This document shows, in pieces, positions 53,502-64,000 of a DNA stretch of 64,000 nt. Every line of letters begins with the position of its first letter. Position 1 is the stretch's first letter. Under the pieces are notes generated by a model. It did no database searches. It was not told the DNA's origin and saw only the letters and a list, made by a program, of their open reading frames with translations. This DNA comes from Pontivivens nitratireducens (GTDB taxonomy: Bacteria > Pseudomonadota > Alphaproteobacteria > Rhodobacterales > Rhodobacteraceae): assembly GCF_014235845.1 (NCBI RefSeq), contig NZ_JACJUQ010000002.1:248001-312000 (forward strand). The letters run 5' to 3'. The position numbers were made by a program, and so were the translations under genes.

Positions 53502-54431
53502 TCAGTCACGGCCCTTGTAGATGTCGATGATCTTGCCGAGCATATCGAGCGCCTCACCCCGCTCGCGCTGGAACGTGTTGCGTCCGATGATCGAGCCGTT
53601 GCCGCCGCCGTCGCGGATTGCGCGGGCATCGTCGTAGACCGAGTCCGCGCCCTTCTTGGACCCGCCCGAGAAGACGACAATCCGGCGCCCGTCGAAGCTG
53701 GCCTGCATGCAGTGGCGCACCCGTGCCGCCTGATCGGAGATGTCGATGCCCTCGCTCTCGTAGACCTTCTTGGCCTCTCCCAGGCTGAGGTGATCGCTGC
53801 TCAGCTTGATCTTGATAATATGCGCGCCCAGCAGGGCGGCGATTTGTGCGGCGTAAGCACCGATATCGATCGCCGTCTCGCCGTCCTTGTCCAGGGCTTC
53901 ACCACGGGGATAGGACCAGATGACGGTCGCGATGCCCTTGGCCGCCGCCTCCTGCCGCATGGCCGAGATTTCCTCGAACATGTCCAGACCGGCGGAGGAT
54001 CCCGGATAGATGGTGAAGCCGATGGCCGAACAGCCCAGACGCAGGGCATCGTCCACGGTGGCGGTGATCGCCTGATCTTTCGGCGCTTCGTCGGGGATCA
54101 GCGAGTTCGCGCTGTTGGCCTTCAGAATGGTGGGGATTTGACCGGCGAATGTGTCCGCTCCAGCTTCGATCATGCCCAGCGGCGCGGCATAGGCGGACAG
54201 GCCCGCATCTATGGCCAGTTGATAGTGGTAATGCGGATCATAGGCGGCGGGGTTCGGAGCGAAGCTGCGGGCAGGGCCGTGTTCGAACCCCTGATCGACC
54301 GGCAGGATCACCAGTTTACCCGATCCCCCCAGCTTACCCTGCATCAGTATCCGGCACAGGTTCGCCTTCACTCCGGGCGTTTCGCCCTCATAATTGGCAA
54401 GGATGTTGCGAACGATGCGAGTGGCTTTCAT
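53502..54431 (-). CDS. fbaB: Class I fructose-bisphosphate aldolase (FbaB/DhnA type)
   Basis: 309 residues. VILPVDQGFEHGPARSF opens the barrel; the Schiff-base Lys is probably in HIIKIKLSSDH; IVVFSGGSKKGADSVYDDAR and GSIIGRNTFQRE bind the phosphates. This archaeal-type aldolase joins or splits fructose 1,6-bisphosphate. GGAGGA precedes the ATG. It lies downstream of pgk in the same direction. Confidence 0.93.
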   Translation of the reverse strand: MKATRIVRNILANYEGETPGVKANLCRILMQGKLGGSGKLVILPVDQGFEHGPARSFAPNPAAYDPHYHYQLAIDAGLSAYAAPLGMIEAGADTFAGQIPTILKANSANSLIPDEAPKDQAITATVDDALRLGCSAIGFTIYPGSSAGLDMFEEISAMRQEAAAKGIATVIWSYPRGEALDKDGETAIDIGAYAAQIAALLGAHIIKIKLSSDHLSLGEAKKVYESEGIDISDQAARVRHCMQASFDGRRIVVFSGGSKKGADSVYDDARAIRDGGGNGSIIGRNTFQRERGEALDMLGKIIDIYKGRD

Positions 54432-54456
54432 CAGGGGGTCCTCCAGGAGCCTCGGG

Positions 54457-54496
54457 AAACATGATGTTTGCTAGCCAGCAGGCGCGGACCGGTCAA
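54457..54496 (-). promoter_or_regulatory. Predicted fbaB promoter with palindrome
   Basis: On the minus strand TTGACC (54496-54491), a 17-base spacer and TAGCAA (54473-54468), then a perfect odd palindrome AAACATGATGTTT (54469-54457). It lies 26-38 bases before the ATG of the aldolase gene. Confidence 0.45.
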
Positions 54497-54603
54497 CTGT
54501 GTGACCGGCCCCCAACCGCTTTGAATCATGTGCGGTGCAACAAATATTCCAAAAACACGGGCAAATGCATGATTTGTGGGCGGATGCCCAGAAAATCAGG
54601 GGC

Positions 54604-55791
54604 TTAGCCCAATGCCGCGACGCCGGGCAGGGTCTTGCCCTCCAGCCACTCCAGAAACGCGCCGCCGGCGGAGGATACGTATGTGAAATGATCCGCCGCC
54701 CCCGAAATGTTCAGTGCGGCGACAGTATCGCCGCCGCCCGCGACGGAAACGAGGCGTCCCTCTCGTGTCAGCTCCGCGACCGTCAGCGCCGCGGCCTTGG
54801 TCGCGGCGTGAAACGGCTCGATCTCGAACGCGCCCAGCGGGCCGTTCCAGACCACGGCCTTGGCCTGACCGAACAACTCAGCCACGGCGCGGACAGTTTC
54901 CGGCCCGGCGTCGAGGATCATCGCGTCCTCGGGGCAGGCATTCGCCGCCACCGTCTCCGACTCGGCGCCCGCCTTGAACTCCCGCGCGACAACCACATCG
55001 ACCGGCAGATGCAGCGTGCAGCCCGACCCGTTTGCCTTGTCCATGATGGCGCGGGCAGTGTCGGTCATGTCGTGTTCACACAGCGACTTGCCCACGTCGA
55101 TGCCCTGCGCGGCCAGAAACGTGTTCGCCATGCCGCCGCCGATCACGATATGATCCATGCGGTCGATCAGATTGCCCAGCAGGTCCAGCTTGGTCGAGAC
55201 CTTCGCCCCCCCCACCACGGCGACGACCGGCCGCGGCGGATCGCCCAGCACCGCCTGCAACGCCCCCAGTTCCTCCGCCATCAGACGCCCCGCGCAGCTG
55301 GGAAGCAGCCGCGCCAGCCCCTCGGTTGAGGCATGGGCCCGATGCGCGGCGGAGAATGCGTCATTGCAATAGATGTCGCCGCCTTCGGCCAGCGCCTTGG
55401 CGAAATCCGCGTCGTTCTGCTCCTCACCGGGGTGGAAGCGCGTGTTTTCCGCCAGAACCACGCCGCCGTCGGGCAGATCGGCCAGCGCGTCCTTCACCGG
55501 CGCGCCGATGCAATCGCTGGCGAAGCGGACCGGCACGCCCAGATGCTCTTCAACGGTGGAAACGATCTGCTCCAGGCTCATATCCGCGACGACCTTGCCC
55601 TTTGGCCGCCCGAAATGCGCCAGCAGCACCGGTGTGCCGCCAGCGGCCAGAATATCGCGCACGGTCGGCACGATCCGCTCGATCCGGGTGGCGTCGCTGA
55701 CCGCGCCATCCTGCATGGGCACGTTCAGATCGACACGCGTCAGCACGACCTTTCCAGCGAGGTCGAGATCGTCGAGGGTTTTCCAGCTCAT
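54604..55791 (-). CDS. pgk: Phosphoglycerate kinase
   Basis: 395 residues, the usual length. [17 protein letters not shown] is the substrate-binding start, [12 protein letters not shown] and [17 protein letters not shown] are core motifs, and [12 protein letters not shown] near the C-terminus is the nucleotide loop. The ATG at 55791 follows AAAGGA; longer in-frame extensions are spurious. The small membrane gene upstream ends 17 bases earlier. Confidence 0.96.
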   Translation of the reverse strand: MSWKTLDDLDLAGKVVLTRVDLNVPMQDGAVSDATRIERIVPTVRDILAAGGTPVLLAHFGRPKGKVVADMSLEQIVSTVEEHLGVPVRFASDCIGAPVKDALADLPDGGVVLAENTRFHPGEEQNDADFAKALAEGGDIYCNDAFSAAHRAHASTEGLARLLPSCAGRLMAEELGALQAVLGDPPRPVVAVVGGAKVSTKLDLLGNLIDRMDHIVIGGGMANTFLAAQGIDVGKSLCEHDMTDTARAIMDKANGSGCTLHLPVDVVVAREFKAGAESETVAANACPEDAMILDAGPETVRAVAELFGQAKAVVWNGPLGAFEIEPFHAATKAAALTVAELTREGRLVSVAGGGDTVAALNISGAADHFTYVSSAGGAFLEWLEGKTLPGVAALG

Positions 55792-55808
55792 GTCGGGGTC
55801 CTTTGAGG

Positions 55809-55952
55809 TCAGCGCCAGAATGCCATCCAGGTCGAGATGCGCCACAACAGCTTCATCGCGTCGATCCAGAGGTCCCAGCCAAAAAAGAGGGTGTCGGCGA
55901 GGAAGATGGCAACGATGATACCGCCAAGCCAAAGGGCGAATGTCGTGTTCAT
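55809..55952 (-). CDS. Small membrane protein between tkt and pgk
   Basis: 47 residues: an N-terminal membrane helix ([20 protein letters not shown]) followed by [14 protein letters not shown] and a Trp-rich end. GGAGAGGA precedes the ATG at ideal spacing and the gene fills the tkt-pgk gap. Similar single-helix proteins near glycolytic genes of Rhodobacterales are known to me only as hypotheticals. Too short for common gene finders. Confidence 0.65.
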   Translation of the reverse strand: MNTTFALWLGGIIVAIFLADTLFFGWDLWIDAMKLLWRISTWMAFWR

Positions 55953-56110
55953 GAATCCTCTCCGACCGTCGCATCCTGTTTACGCAACGTCCGCAGATAT
56001 GTCACCCGCCGTTCGGGGCCAGGCAACCCGTCGGAATGGAAATCGGGCGTGCCACACCGAGCGTAGATGCGTATTGCGGGGGAGGTGTCACCCCCCCCCG
56101 GCAAAGGACA

Positions 56111-58123
56111 TTACAGCAGATCGCGAACCTTTTGCGCGACAGCCTCGGCGGTGATGCCGAAATGCTCGAACAACTCGCCCGCCGGGGCGGAGGCGCCGAA
56201 GCTGTCCATGCCGACGAAATCGGCTTTCTTCCAGTTGCCGCGCTCACCGCACAGCCACTTGTCCCAGCCCTGACGGATGCCTGCCTCGACCGCGACGCGC
56301 ACGGGGCCTGCGGGCAGGACGCGCTTGCGATAGGCCTCGTCCTGCTGCTCGAACAGTTCCCATGACGGCATGGAGACGACGCGCACGCCGATGCCCTCGT
56401 TTTCCAGCAGACGCCGGGCTTCCAGCGCGACGGAGACTTCCGAACCGGTGGCCAGCAGGATCGCCATGCGCTTGCCCTGCGATTCCGCCAGAACGTATGC
56501 GCCCTGTGCCGTCAGGTTCTTCGTCTTGTGCTCGGTCCGGACCACCGGCAGGTTCTGACGGGTCAGGGCCAGCATCGAGGGCCCCTCCATCGTCACGGCC
56601 AGTTCCCAGGCCTCCGCCGTCTCGATGGTATCGGCGGGGCGCAGGACGGTCAGGTTCGGGATGGCGCGCATCGCTGCCATGTGCTCGACCGGCTGGTGCG
56701 TCGGGCCGTCTTCACCCAGACCGATGGAATCGTGGGTCATCACATAGGCCACCCGGATGTTCATCAGCGCGGACAGGCGCATTGCCGGGCGGGCGTAATC
56801 GGTAAAGGCCATGAACGTGCCGCCATAGGGCAGGACACCGCCATGCAACGCCATGCCGTTCATCGCGGCGGCCATGCCATGTTCGCGGATGCCGTAGGAC
56901 ACGTGCCGACCCTTGCGGTTGTCCGCATCGAACGTGCCCAGATCCGGCGTCAATGTGTTGTTGGAGCCGGTCAGGTCAGCGGAGCCGCCGATCGTCTCGG
57001 GCAGGATGGAGTTGATGACGCCGAGCGCCAGTTCCGATGCCTTGCGCGTGGCGACGGCCTTGCCCGCCTCGGATGCGTCCTGCTTGAAGCGTTTGATCGC
57101 GGCGGACAGCTTCTTGGGTGTCTCGCCGGACATCTGGCGCTTGAACTCGGCTTGCTTGGTGCCGGACAATCCCGCGAGGCGCGTTTCCCATTCCTGGCGG
57201 GCGATTGCCCCGCGCGCACCGATCTGGCGCCATTCCGACAGCAGGTCGGCGGGAATGTCGAACGGCGCGTGGGTCCAGCCATAGGCCTTGCGCGTGTCCG
57301 CGATCAGCGTGTCGTCGGTCAGCGCGCCGTGGCCCTTGGACGTATCCTGAGCCGAGGAGCCGATGGCGATATGCGTCTTGCACGCGATCATCGAGGGCTT
57401 GGGCGATTGCTTCGCCTGCCGGATCGCCTCGTCGATGCTTTCGGGGTCGTGCCCATCGCAGGAGAAGACGGACCAGCCTGACGCCTCGAACCGCGCCATC
57501 TGATCGGTCACATCGGAAATGGAGACCTTGCCGTCGATGGTGATGCCATTGTCATCCCACAACACGATCAGCTTGCCCAGTTGCTGCTTGCCGGCCAGGC
57601 CGATGGCCTCCTGCGAAACACCTTCCATCAGGCAGCCGTCGCCCGCGATCACGTAGGTGTGGTGATCCACGATCTTCTTGCCGAACCGCGCTTGCAACGA
57701 TGCCTCGGCGATGGCGAAGCCGACGGAGTTCGCGATGCCCTGACCCAGCGGGCCGGTCGTCGTCTCGATCCCGTCCGCGTGGCCGTATTCCGGATGGCCC
57801 GCCGTGCGCGCGCCCAACTGGCGGAAGTTCTTGATCTCCTCCAGCGTGATGTCGGAATAGCCGGTCAGATACATCAGCGCATAAAGCAGCATGGAGCCGT
57901 GGCCCGCCGACAGCACGAACCGGTCGCGGTCGGCCCAGCGGGGCTGCGAAGCGTCGAACTTCAGGTGCTTCTCGAACAGGACCGTCGCCACGTCCGCCAT
58001 GCCCATGGGCATACCGGAATGGCCGGAATTCGCGGCCTTGACCGCGTCGAGGGCCAGCACACGGATCGCGGTGGCCTTGTTCCAATGATCGGGGTGGCGG
58101 GCGCGCAGGTCTTCGATGTTCAC
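56111..58123 (-). CDS. tkt: Transketolase
   Basis: 670 residues from a GTG at 58123. Moves two-carbon units in the pentose phosphate pathway. TPP-binding motif: [16 protein letters not shown] with DDNGITIDG; others are [16 protein letters not shown] at the N-terminus and [18 protein letters not shown] in the middle domain. The weak GTG start lacks a strong ribosome site. It heads the carbon block toward pgk and fbaB. Confidence 0.95.
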   Translation of the reverse strand: MNIEDLRARHPDHWNKATAIRVLALDAVKAANSGHSGMPMGMADVATVLFEKHLKFDASQPRWADRDRFVLSAGHGSMLLYALMYLTGYSDITLEEIKNFRQLGARTAGHPEYGHADGIETTTGPLGQGIANSVGFAIAEASLQARFGKKIVDHHTYVIAGDGCLMEGVSQEAIGLAGKQQLGKLIVLWDDNGITIDGKVSISDVTDQMARFEASGWSVFSCDGHDPESIDEAIRQAKQSPKPSMIACKTHIAIGSSAQDTSKGHGALTDDTLIADTRKAYGWTHAPFDIPADLLSEWRQIGARGAIARQEWETRLAGLSGTKQAEFKRQMSGETPKKLSAAIKRFKQDASEAGKAVATRKASELALGVINSILPETIGGSADLTGSNNTLTPDLGTFDADNRKGRHVSYGIREHGMAAAMNGMALHGGVLPYGGTFMAFTDYARPAMRLSALMNIRVAYVMTHDSIGLGEDGPTHQPVEHMAAMRAIPNLTVLRPADTIETAEAWELAVTMEGPSMLALTRQNLPVVRTEHKTKNLTAQGAYVLAESQGKRMAILLATGSEVSVALEARRLLENEGIGVRVVSMPSWELFEQQDEAYRKRVLPAGPVRVAVEAGIRQGWDKWLCGERGNWKKADFVGMDSFGASAPAGELFEHFGITAEAVAQKVRDLL

Positions 58124-58380
58124 GAGTGATCTCTCATCCACTGGGAAAAGTCGCGCTCTCAATACCACTGCACACCCTTTGGTCAAGCGTATCGGGCCCG
58201 CATACCGCAATCGAGGCGACTTTCAGCCGGTTTGGGGTCATTTTGGCAGCAGCGCGGAGCATCGGGCTGACTCGCGGCATTTTCACCGGCGAAAATGCGT
58301 GTCAAAACTGGCGAAGGTCGAAGGAACGCGATAGGTTACGCCAAAACAGGGCGAACGCCCCAGGGCAGCAGAGGCATGAC

Positions 58381-58635
58381 ATGAACGATATCGAGGCATT
58401 GGAGGCCCGCATCGAGGCGGCCACCACCCGGATCGCCACCGCCATCGCGGCAAAACAGAACGTTGCGGCGGAACCGGGCGGCGATCCCGTCGCATTGCGC
58501 AGGTTGGAGCGGGTGAACGTCGCCCTGCGCGCGCAGCTCAAGGATATGGAGTTGAAGCGTGAGGCCGACATGGCGCAGCTCGACGGCCTGATCTCCGAAT
58601 TGCGCCCCCTGGTGGAGGAAGCTGAAAATGGCTGA
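58381..58635 (+). CDS. Small coiled-coil protein upstream of zapA
   Basis: 84 residues, almost fully helical: IEALEARIEAATTRIATAIA, then VALRAQLKDMELKREADMAQ. A coiled coil, with the conserved place just before zapA suggesting a role in division, by context only. Overlaps zapA by eight bases. Confidence 0.75.
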   Translation: MNDIEALEARIEAATTRIATAIAAKQNVAAEPGGDPVALRRLERVNVALRAQLKDMELKREADMAQLDGLISELRPLVEEAENG

Positions 58636-59029
58636 GATCGATCTGGATATCGGTGGAAAGACCTTCCGCGTCGCCTGCGCCGATGGGGAGGAACGCCAGT
58701 TGCAATCCGCCGCGGCCCTCGTCGCGTCCGAGGCGCAGAACCTCGTCGCCGCCATCGGGCAACTGCCTGAAAGCCGGATGCTGCTGATGTCCTCGCTGAT
58801 GCTGGGCGACCGGCACATCGCCTTGCAAGGTCAGCTTCGCGCGGCGGAGGATCGGATTCGCGCCCTCGAACTGCGTGCCGAACGGGCGGAGGCTGAAAGC
58901 GCCGCGCCCGCCGCACCCGCGCCGGGCGGTCTGTTCCAGCAGGATCCGGCGGAGGCGCTCGCCGCCCTGACCCGCACCGCCGAAACGCTGGAGGCAATGG
59001 CCGACGCGTTGGAGGCCAAGGCGGAATGA
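58628..59029 (+). CDS. zapA: Cell division protein ZapA
   Basis: 133 residues. The ZapA domain is in the first 75: EIDLDIGGKTFRVACADGEE, LQSAAALVASEAQNLVA, LMSSLMLGD. It bundles FtsZ filaments. The C-terminal half is a longer helical/Ala-Pro extension than in E. coli. The ATG overlaps the coiled-coil gene, and the stop overlaps the ArsC-like gene (ATGA). Confidence 0.88.
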   Translation: MAEIDLDIGGKTFRVACADGEERQLQSAAALVASEAQNLVAAIGQLPESRMLLMSSLMLGDRHIALQGQLRAAEDRIRALELRAERAEAESAAPAAPAPGGLFQQDPAEALAALTRTAETLEAMADALEAKAE

Positions 59030-59376
59030 GCGTTCAAGTCTACGGCATTCCATCCTGCACAACGGTTCGCAAGTCCCTGAAATGGCTCGACTCGCGCAAT
59101 GTGGCCTATGAGTACACCCCCTTCGCGAAGGTGCCGGACCTGGCCACGGCGTTGCGCACATGGATCGACAGCGCGGGGCAGGACCGGGTGATGAATGCGC
59201 GCGCCGCGACCTTTCGCGCCTTGCCTCAGCCCGAGCAGGAGCGCATGAAATCGGATGTGGATTTCGCCATCGCCCGCATGGTGGCCGATCCGCGACTGAT
59301 CAAGCGGCCCGTGCTGGTCGCCGGCACCACGGTTGCGACCGGGTTCGATGAGGCGGAGTGGCGTGACGCAATCTGA
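59026..59376 (+). CDS. ArsC/YffB-family thioredoxin-fold protein
   Basis: 116 residues. VYGIPSCTTVRKSLKWLDS is the active-site loop with one cysteine, and KRPVLVAGTTVATGFDEAEW the C-terminal RP motif. Closer to YffB/Spx-like proteins than to plasmid arsenate reductase. Coupled to zapA (ATGA) and overlapped by the patatin gene by 14 bases. Confidence 0.82.
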   Translation: MSVQVYGIPSCTTVRKSLKWLDSRNVAYEYTPFAKVPDLATALRTWIDSAGQDRVMNARAATFRALPQPEQERMKSDVDFAIARMVADPRLIKRPVLVAGTTVATGFDEAEWRDAI

Positions 59377-60196
59377 AATCCAGCGATTTCCAAATCTCGT
59401 TTTCGGCGGTGGGGGGACGCGATGCTTCTGGCATGGCGGTTTTCTCGGGTCGATCTACGATTTGCTGGCGCCGACGCAGAAAATCAACGCCGTCTCGGGC
59501 GGGGCGCTGTCCGCGCTCGCCTATGTGACGAAGCAGGAGGCGCGACTGCTCGACATTACCGGCAGTCATTTCGACGTTGCCGCAGGTGGCCCCGGCAACA
59601 TGAGCTGGGCGCGAAGGCGCAGCGGCGGCGATCTGTTCATTCATCAGGTGCTCTACCGCACGATCGTTTCGATCATGATGGATAACACCGCCGCGGTCGA
59701 GGCAATCGCGGAAGGTCCGCAATTCACCGTCCAACTGGCCAAACCCTCCCGCTACGGCGCGCTGGCCACCGTGCTCGCCTACGCGGCGGAGGTTCCGGCC
59801 CGAGGATCCCCGCATGTCCGCGCGGCGCGTCGCATGGGGGCGGTTCCCGTCTATGTCGATGCGCGTCAGGCCGCGCGCGAGGGGCGCTTCGTCGATCTGG
59901 TCGTGGCAGCCGCGTCCAGCCCGCCGGTCTTTGACCAATTGTTCTGGGACGGCGTGGCGGTGATCGACGGCGGTGTGGTGGACAATGCCTTCCCGCATGA
60001 GGAGGGCGAGGACCAGCTTATCATGGTCACGCGCCCCTATCCCAAACTGCCCGTGATCGAGGGCCGTACCTACGCGAAACCCTCACGCAAGATCGCGACC
60101 AACAAGCTGGACTTCACCGACCGCGCCGGGATCGAGGCCGCCTGGAAACAGGGGATGGATGACGGGGCCGCGTTCCGCGCAACCCTGACAGCATAG
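59363..60196 (+). CDS. Patatin-like phospholipase domain protein
   Basis: 277 residues from a GTG at 59363. The oxyanion loop is FGGGGTRCFWHGGF, the nucleophile serine lies in NAVSGGALSAL and the Asp of the dyad in VIDGGVVDN. The usual G-x-S-x-G reads A-V-S-G-G, with Ala in place of the first Gly. It probably hydrolyses lipid acyl esters; whether it is active is uncertain. Confidence 0.82.
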   Translation: MTQSEIQRFPNLVFGGGGTRCFWHGGFLGSIYDLLAPTQKINAVSGGALSALAYVTKQEARLLDITGSHFDVAAGGPGNMSWARRRSGGDLFIHQVLYRTIVSIMMDNTAAVEAIAEGPQFTVQLAKPSRYGALATVLAYAAEVPARGSPHVRAARRMGAVPVYVDARQAAREGRFVDLVVAAASSPPVFDQLFWDGVAVIDGGVVDNAFPHEEGEDQLIMVTRPYPKLPVIEGRTYAKPSRKIATNKLDFTDRAGIEAAWKQGMDDGAAFRATLTA

Positions 60197-60315
60197 TCTT
60201 CACCGGGTTTAAGCGCGGGTAAAGGCGGTGATGCTGGCCGGTACAAGGCGCTGAGCGCACACAGAACGGCAATCAGCCTATCGGGCACATAGGTTGCGCC
60301 CGACAGGTGGCAGGA

Positions 60316-60687
60316 TCATTCCTGCTTGTTCGCCTCACGAACGCGCGCGGCGGCTTCCTCATCGAACGAAACGCCGTTTTCCTTGAGCAAGGTATCCATC
60401 TCGCCCGACAGGACCATTTCGGTGATGATGTCGCAGCCGCCCACGAACTCACCCTTTACATAGAGCTGCGGGATCGTCGGCCATTCCGAATAATCCTTGA
60501 TCCCCTGCCGGATATCCTCGTTCGCCAGAACGTTCACATCCTTGAAGGGGACATTCATGTAGGTCAGAACACCTGCCACACGGGATGAGAATCCGCATTG
60601 CGGCATGGAGGCCGTGCCTTTCATGAACAGGACGACATCGTTGCCCTTCACGTCCGCGTCGATGATGTCATGTGCGGGATTTGTCAT
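60316..60687 (-). CDS. grxD: Monothiol glutaredoxin (Grx4 family)
   Basis: 123 residues. The CGFS active site begins at Cys31 (MPQCGFSSRV), followed by DYSEWPTIPQLYVKGEFVGG and CDIITEM. Grx4-type proteins carry 2Fe-2S clusters with BolA partners, and bolA lies two genes upstream in the same operon. Confidence 0.96.
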   Translation of the reverse strand: MTNPAHDIIDADVKGNDVVLFMKGTASMPQCGFSSRVAGVLTYMNVPFKDVNVLANEDIRQGIKDYSEWPTIPQLYVKGEFVGGCDIITEMVLSGEMDTLLKENGVSFDEEAAARVREANKQE

Positions 60688-60953
60688 TGCCTGGGCTCCT
60701 TGGTTTTCACTGCACGTGCCTTGATGGCCTGATCGCGCATGTAGTCGTTCGCCTTCTGGATGTCACCATGTCCCAGCGGATTCCCGAACGTGGTGTGCAC
60801 CTCACGCAGTTTCGTGGGGTCGATGTCGAATTTCTCTGCGAATGTTCGGGCAGGGCGCTTCGACCTGAAGGCATATTCGATGATGGCCAGCAGGATGACA
60901 GCGGCGATAATGCCGCCGATCACATAGACCATCCATATGGCTCCCTCGCTCAC
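60684..60953 (-). CDS. Small membrane protein between bolA and grxD
   Basis: 89 residues with one N-terminal membrane helix (MVYVIGGIIAAVILLAIIEY) and a charged C-terminal part (FDIDPTKLREVHTTFGNPLG). No known family. Overlaps both neighbours by four bases (ATGA), so it is cotranslated with the iron-sulfur pair. Confidence 0.78.
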   Translation of the reverse strand: MSEGAIWMVYVIGGIIAAVILLAIIEYAFRSKRPARTFAEKFDIDPTKLREVHTTFGNPLGHGDIQKANDYMRDQAIKARAVKTKEPRQ

Positions 60954-61192
60954 GCCGGAACCTTGGTCGTCAACGCCAGAGCGTGCAGCAACCCGTTGCT
61001 GCCCTGCATCTGATCGCCCAATGCCGCATAAACGGCCTGATGTTGTTTTACCCGGCTCAGCCCGCGAAATTCCTCCGCCGTGACGAAGGCGGCGTAGTGA
61101 TTGCCGTCACCGGCCAGATCGTCGATCCGAATCTCGGCGTCCGGGAATTTCTTGCGGATCAGGGCTTCGATCTCATGCGCCTGCATGGCCAT
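60950..61192 (-). CDS. bolA: BolA-family protein
   Basis: 80 residues from the ATG at 61192. HEIEALIRKKFPDAEIRIDD, then GNHYAAFVTAEEFRGLSRVK and HQAVYAAL are BolA motifs; the invariant His is in KQHQAVY. Partner of grxD in iron-sulfur handling. GAGGGAGATG lies just before the start. Confidence 0.92.
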   Translation of the reverse strand: MAMQAHEIEALIRKKFPDAEIRIDDLAGDGNHYAAFVTAEEFRGLSRVKQHQAVYAALGDQMQGSNGLLHALALTTKVPA

Positions 61193-61287
61193 CGTGTCAT
61201 CTCCCTCTCTCGTTTGATGAAAATGTATTGCGTCCCGCTGCGGGCGGCAAGGTGTGCCGCCGCATCGCGTTTCGGTCCCGACCAACC

Positions 61288-63465
<2,178 letters not shown>

Positions 63466-63525
63466 CGGGGCCTCCGGCAGGCTTGCGTTGCAGCCTTTTA
63501 GGGGGCGGAGGCCCCTGTCGGCAAG

Positions 63526-63645
63526 TCACCTCTGCCGCTGATCTATGCGTCGCTCATAGACCGGCTGATGCGGCGGGTGAAGTTGACGTTGCAGCGGATC
63601 GGTTCGGCTGGCAATCGAATATGTATTCGCGAACAGAAATAACAT
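63526..63645 (-). CDS. Possible 39-residue peptide divergent from a LysR gene
   Basis: ATG at 63645 with a very strong ribosome site (AGGAGGAGGAGAA) upstream, 39 codons: MLFLFANTYSIASRTDPLQR, then HPPHQPVYERR and a basic end. It starts about 100 bases from the divergent LysR gene, a usual layout for a regulated target. No family known; the rest of the 279-base gap 63466-63744 shows nothing else. Confidence 0.45.
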   Translation of the reverse strand: MLFLFANTYSIASRTDPLQRQLHPPHQPVYERRIDQRQR

Positions 63646-63744
63646 GACGTTCTCCTCCTCCTGTGTTTCGATGTACTGAATATGAGCCTGATCTCGACTT
63701 CATGCGAGCCATAACGGTTTCTGAAATGTTAGCCTGAGTTACAT

Positions 63745-64000
63745 ATGCCCGAACCCTTGCTCCCGCCTCTCGCCGCCCTTCGCGCCTTCGAGGTGACGGC
63801 CCGCCATCTCAGCTTCTCCGCCGCGGGGCGGGAGTTGAACGTGACACATGCCGCTGTTGCACAGCAGGTGCGCGGGTTGGAGCGTGAACTGGACGTCATT
63901 CTGGTGCAGCGCGCCGGGCGCGGTCTGGCCCTGACGACGGACGGGCAGGCCCTGGCACATGACCTGGCGGAGGGATTCGCCAGCTTCCGGCAGGGAATTT
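63745..64000 (+). CDS. LysR-type transcriptional regulator (3' end outside window)
   Basis: The first 85 residues: LAALRAFEVTARHLSFSAAG, then ELNVTHAAVAQQVRGLEREL, the winged helix-turn-helix of the GcvA-like LysR group. ALTTDGQALAHDL ends the DNA-binding part. The effector domain lies beyond the window. It is divergent from the small ORF at 63526. Confidence 0.9.
   Translation, partial: MPEPLLPPLAALRAFEVTARHLSFSAAGRELNVTHAAVAQQVRGLERELDVILVQRAGRGLALTTDGQALAHDLAEGFASFRQGI

Overview
The window is a contiguous piece of an alphaproteobacterial chromosome, almost certainly from the Rhodobacterales (Roseobacter/Rhodobacter relatives). Evidence: high G+C third positions throughout, a complete gene transfer agent (GTA) structural cluster of the Rhodobacter capsulatus type, a pyruvate dehydrogenase E1-beta that carries its own lipoyl domain, and tightly overlapping ATGA/TGATG gene junctions. 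No rRNA, tRNA, CRISPR array, integrase or intact insertion sequence was seen.

Left part (1-20.4 kb): the 3' end of uvrA, a CBS-domain protein, a membrane methyltransferase, coaD, a tandem pair of cyclophilins (cytoplasmic then exported), two envelope genes (YfgM-like, BamB-like), der, an SDR and bioY on the plus strand or in small divergent units. A long minus-strand run then reads dnaB-alr-mlaE-mlaF-pqiA-like-small membrane protein-radA-cvpA-purF-DUF1284, joining replication, cell wall, lipid transport, repair and purine synthesis.

Middle (20.4-32 kb): an A+T-rich decayed P-loop ATPase gene, the rpsF-rpsR-rplI operon with its promoter and terminator, two small-molecule transporters, a phnM/DUF1045 phosphonate pair, and the fatty-acid block fabD-fabG-acpP-(inverted small gene)-fabF-mltG.

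32.0-46.6 kb: the GTA cluster g1 to g15 (TerS, TerL, portal, g3.5, prohead protease, capsid, connector, stopper, tail terminator, tail tube, two chaperone-type genes, tape measure, distal tail, hub, peptidase, megatron) followed by an overlapping DUF2793 gene. It has no integrase, repressor or lysis gene in view. Its leader holds GTTAAC repeats, a sigma70-like promoter and an intrinsic terminator before g1. Two more intrinsic terminators lie after terL and after the capsid gene, so the cluster looks transcriptionally segmented. This is the most interesting structure in the window.

Right part (46.6-64 kb): cysE, an exported DUF2125 protein, pdhC-pdhB-pdhA, an FtsB/DivIC-like protein, class I aldolase, pgk, a 47-residue membrane protein and tkt, forming a central-carbon block. 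Then come a coiled-coil gene with zapA, an ArsC-like protein and a patatin-like protein; grxD, a membrane protein and bolA (iron-sulfur/redox); purL; and a partial LysR-type regulator divergent from a 39-codon ORF at the right edge.
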